DNA from: JAOUFP01 sp947085825
GTDB taxonomy: Bacteria; Nitrospirota; Thermodesulfovibrionia; Thermodesulfovibrionales; UBA6898
Reading direction: 5' to 3'
Assembly (NCBI GenBank): GCA_947085825.1
Contig: CAMTXX010000087.1
Span: 1 to 8,370, forward strand
DNA length: 8,370 nucleotides
Below, piece by piece: positions 6,250 to 8,370 of the stretch. The notes beneath the pieces are model-generated. The model was not told the DNA's origin, ran no database searches, and saw only the letters and a list, made by a program, of their open reading frames with translations. The first letter of the stretch is position 1. Each line of letters starts with the position of its first letter. The position numbers and the translations under genes were made by a program.

Positions 6250-6732
6250 ATGACAGGCAAAGAAGATTTACTCAGGGCGCTGATAGAAGCCTATCTTATG
6301 GAAAAGGGGACATGCGCTTTTTATTCCAACGCTGCTGCAAAGGCAGCAAAGCCTGAGACGAAAAAAATGTTTGCAGAGCTTTCGGACTGGGAAGAGAGAC
6401 ATATGGATTTTATACAGTACCTGTATCAGGCGTTTGAGGGTGACTTGGACATAAAAGGCTTTGAGGATTTTAAGGAGAGAGCGGATGCGCCTGTAACCGA
6501 ATCAGGTATTCCCGTAAAAGAACTGGAAGCAAAGATGGAGGAATACAGTTTTGTGGACGATGAAGAGACTATTAAGCTGGCGCTTGAGATGGAAGGCAAG
6601 GCATATAATATGTACAGAAAACTCTCTGAAACAGCAACAGACAGCAATGCGAGGGTTGTCTTTAAGGAGATGATGGAGCAGGAAGTCAAACATATTGATT
6701 ATCTTAAGAAGATGAGGGAGAACCTTGCTTAA
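6250..6732 (+). CDS. Ferritin-like (rubrerythrin-type) diiron protein
   Basis: The 160-residue protein is predicted to form a four-helix bundle with a rubrerythrin-like diiron signature. Counted from ATG 6250, the likely iron ligands are E18 (LMEKGTCAFY), E48 and H51 (WEERH), E115 (EMEGKAYNMY) and E145 and H148 (QEVKH). Such proteins reduce peroxide or handle iron. The C-terminal rubredoxin domain of classical rubrerythrins is absent, since the protein ends shortly after the last helix. GAAGGA (6234-6239) sits 10 nt before ATG 6250, and a GTG at 6247 is also possible. The frame could open at GTG 6232, but the ribosome binding site would then lie inside the gene. Its last 8 nt overlap the proposed TTG start of the fumarase alpha gene, which suggests joint expression. 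Confidence 0.82.
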   Translation: MTGKEDLLRALIEAYLMEKGTCAFYSNAAAKAAKPETKKMFAELSDWEERHMDFIQYLYQAFEGDLDIKGFEDFKERADAPVTESGIPVKELEAKMEEYSFVDDEETIKLALEMEGKAYNMYRKLSETATDSNARVVFKEMMEQEVKHIDYLKKMRENLA

Positions 6733-7570
6733 GCTTCGTGACGGTATCGTAGAGCTGTACAAGAAGGTTGCCACATCGCTGCCTCCTGATGTCAGAGAGG
6801 CCATGCAAGCCGGACTTGCCCGGGAGACAGAAGGCTCCAATGCTTTTTCGACTCTTGCCGTCCAGATAGAAAACATGAAGTTGGCCAGGGAGACAGTTCG
6901 GCCTGTCTGTCAGGATACCGGGGTCCCAACTTTTTGGGTGAAGGTGCCGGTCGGGCTCGGCCATGGTGAAATAAAAAATACGATAATCGAGGCGACCAGG
7001 CTGGCAACCGAAAAGATTCCGTTGAGACCAAATGCTGTGGATATAATCACTGATGAGAACTCCGGTGATAATACAGGCCTCGGGTTCCCTGTCATATATA
7101 TGGCAGAAACGAGTGAGAGCTCCCTCACCATTGACCTTATGTTAAAGGGCGCAGGCTGTGAGAATGCAGGCCAGACCTATAAATTGCCGGTTGAGGAATT
7201 AAATGCGCAGCGTGATCTTGACGGCGTAAGAAAATGTGTAATTGACACGGTACAGAAGGCACAGGGCCGGGGATGCCCGCCTTATATATTAGGGGTGGGC
7301 CTCGGGGCGACAAAAGACCAGGTGACGCGGCTTGCCAAGGAGCAGCTTATGCGCAGACTGAACGACGTCAACAAGAGCGATGAGCTTGCCGCACTCGAAG
7401 CCCGCATCCTGAATGAAATAAATGAGTTGGGGATAGGCCCCATGGGTCTTGGGGGCAGGACAACCGCACTCGGGGTCAGGCTAGGGGTGAACCACCGGCA
7501 TCCTGCCTCTTATTTTGTGGATGTTTCCGTCAGTTGCTGGGCGACGAGGAGGGGCAGATTGATATGGTAA
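6725..7570 (+). CDS. Class I fumarate hydratase (TtdA/FumA type), alpha subunit
   Basis: With the beta subunit this forms a [4Fe-4S] hydro-lyase, most likely the reversible conversion of fumarate and malate. L-tartrate dehydratase is a close relative that cannot be fully excluded. The protein has 281 residues. Three cysteines fit the cluster ligands: C62 (PVCQDTG), C184 (GCPPYILGVGLGAT) and C271 (VSCWATRR). The family segments KGAG.EN (141-147) and GLGGRTTALGV (241-251) are present. The Ser expected in KGGGSEN-type motifs is C145 here. The start is a TTG at 6725, with GAGGGAG (6714-6720) just upstream and an 8-nt overlap with the diiron protein gene. The gene stops after the third cluster cysteine, as expected for a two-subunit enzyme, and overlaps the beta gene by 7 nt. 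Confidence 0.9.
   Translation: MLKLRDGIVELYKKVATSLPPDVREAMQAGLARETEGSNAFSTLAVQIENMKLARETVRPVCQDTGVPTFWVKVPVGLGHGEIKNTIIEATRLATEKIPLRPNAVDIITDENSGDNTGLGFPVIYMAETSESSLTIDLMLKGAGCENAGQTYKLPVEELNAQRDLDGVRKCVIDTVQKAQGRGCPPYILGVGLGATKDQVTRLAKEQLMRRLNDVNKSDELAALEARILNEINELGIGPMGLGGRTTALGVRLGVNHRHPASYFVDVSVSCWATRRGRLIW
7547..7554 (+). promoter_or_regulatory. Shine-Dalgarno fixing the start of fumarase beta, inside the alpha gene
   Basis: AGGAGGGG lies 9 nt before ATG 7564. It favours that start over the in-frame TTG at 7534, which has no ribosome binding site and would add ten residues outside the family alignment. Confidence 0.7.
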
Positions 7571-8154
7571 AACCTCTGAGCCTGAATTTGCCTCTGTCAG
7601 TAACAGAATGGCGTTCTCTCAAGGCAGGAGATATTGTGTCCCTGAACGGTACTATCGTCACAGGCAGGGACAGGGTCCACAAATATCTTATTGAAGAAAG
7701 ACCTAAAAAAGAGGAAATTCCATTTGATCTGGCCGGCGCAGTGCTGTATCACTGCGGACCTGTTATGAAGAAAACGGAAGAAGGCTACAAGGCGGTGGCT
7801 GCAGGCCCTACAACGAGCATACGTGTGGAGATGTATGAGGCTGCCGTAATACGGGAATATGGTATCCGTGGGATTATAGGCAAGGGCGGTATGGGGAAAA
7901 GCACGCTCGAGGCCTTAAAGGAGACGGGTTCAGTATATTTTCACGCAGTGGGAGGGGCTGCTGTTTACCTTGCCGACCGCATAAAGAAGACCCTGAATGT
8001 ATGGAAGCTTGAGGAGTTCGGCACTACAGAGGCGATGTGGCTTTTTGAGATAGAGGATTTCCCTGCAATAGTAACCATGGATTCGCATGGAAATAATATA
8101 CACAGTGAGATAGAGAGCGCATCATTTCAGAAGTTCATGGAATTAATAAAGTAA
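7564..8154 (+). CDS. Class I fumarate hydratase (TtdB/FumA C-terminal type), beta subunit
   Basis: This 196-residue protein is the partner of the alpha subunit and supplies part of the active site. Family marks are the early LKAGDIVSLNGTIVTGRDRVHK segment (residues 19-40), HCGPV (63-67), AAGPTTSIRVEMYE (79-92), the GKGGMGKST loop (106-114) and the FHAVGGAAVYLA strand (126-137). The length is normal for a separate beta chain. The start codon overlaps the alpha stop (ATG 7564, TAA 7568-7570), so translation is probably coupled and the two chains made in equal amounts. The C-terminus (TMDSHGNNIHSEIE) is complete. The gene is followed by repeat-bearing intergenic DNA with no evident strong terminator. 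Confidence 0.9.
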   Translation: MVKPLSLNLPLSVTEWRSLKAGDIVSLNGTIVTGRDRVHKYLIEERPKKEEIPFDLAGAVLYHCGPVMKKTEEGYKAVAAGPTTSIRVEMYEAAVIREYGIRGIIGKGGMGKSTLEALKETGSVYFHAVGGAAVYLADRIKKTLNVWKLEEFGTTEAMWLFEIEDFPAIVTMDSHGNNIHSEIESASFQKFMELIK

Positions 8155-8370
8155 CAGATATGAAAAATACAGAAATTCACCACAGAGGACACAGAGAGGG
8201 GAAGGAAGCGACTTTCTCGTAACCTTTTATCCTAAAAACGGCAGTTAGCCACGGATGAACACGGATAAACACTGATAAAACAAACACCTGAAAAGATAAA
8301 ACTCTTCACCAAATAGGTGATTCACTTTGTCTGTAGAAGTCTTTGATATATCTGTGTAAATCTGCGTAAA
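8155..8370. repeat. Intergenic region with degenerate 10-bp repeats, cut by the window end
   Basis: No gene is visible here. Three tandem copies of a 10-mer lie at 8250-8279 (CACGGATGAA, CACGGATAAA, CACTGATAAA). Two tandem 10-mers at 8351-8370 (TCTGTGTAAA, TCTGCGTAAA) resemble the same unit on the opposite strand, so the region may be an inverted-repeat element whose right end lies outside. ACCACAGAGGACACAGAGAG at 8179-8198 is also of a type often seen in dispersed intergenic repeats. The short stem TCACC/GGTGA (8306-8310 and 8316-8320) has no T-tract and is not called as a terminator. Confidence 0.5.

Noticed and set aside
6250..6732. Ferritin-like gene as part of a magnetosome iron system with the MamK-like actin
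   Set aside because: It is separated from the actin cluster by a repeat element and is coupled to the fumarase genes instead. No magnetosome membrane or biomineralisation gene is present.
7534..7563. TTG at 7534 as the fumarase beta start
   Set aside because: It lacks a ribosome binding site, while ATG 7564 has AGGAGGGG at ideal spacing and gives the family's normal N-terminus.
8250..8279. CRISPR array
   Set aside because: The repeats are 10 bp, directly adjacent and degenerate, without spacers or cas genes.
8306..8320. Terminator after the fumarase genes
   Set aside because: The stem has only five base pairs and no T-tract follows it.

Overview
The window looks like chromosomal DNA of a Gram-negative, probably anaerobic bacterium. 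A magnetosome-type (MamK-like) actin, a split class I fumarase, a membrane-anchored amidase and a SPOR-domain protein together suggest Nitrospirota or a related deltaproteobacterial lineage (Desulfobacterota). That placement is an inference from gene content, not a phylogenetic result. All supported genes lie on the + strand.

Layout. 1-738: the 3' end of a large fibronectin type III repeat protein, followed by a good intrinsic terminator (about 762-816). 920-1588: a CRP/FNR-family regulator whose putative promoter sits so close to the ATG that the message may be leaderless. 1606-2589: endonuclease IV (nfo), whose first ~46 codons fall in a palindromic repeat-like sequence instead of the usual N-terminus. 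2654-6003: a tight three-gene cluster encoding a membrane-anchored N-acetylmuramoyl-L-alanine amidase, a MamK-like actin (17-nt overlap, strong Shine-Dalgarno), and a protein with a degenerate receiver domain, an acidic linker, one membrane helix and a SPOR domain. 6004-6166: a small element with nested inverted repeats, bracketed by 13-bp direct repeats. 6250-8154: a ferritin-like diiron protein and the alpha and beta subunits of a class I fumarase, with overlapping reading frames. 8155-8370: intergenic DNA with degenerate 10-bp tandem repeats in both orientations, cut off by the window end.

How the genes may work together. The 2654-6003 cluster is the most interesting part. The amidase should strip stem peptides from periplasmic peptidoglycan. 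SPOR domains bind such denuded glycan. The SPOR protein crosses the membrane and shows a receiver-like domain to the cytoplasm, where the actin would polymerise. This suggests an unrecognised system that couples a MamK-type filament to cell-wall remodelling, without any magnetosome gene in view. The downstream cluster joins a likely iron or peroxide-handling protein to an enzyme with an oxygen-sensitive [4Fe-4S] cluster, which could be a protective pairing.
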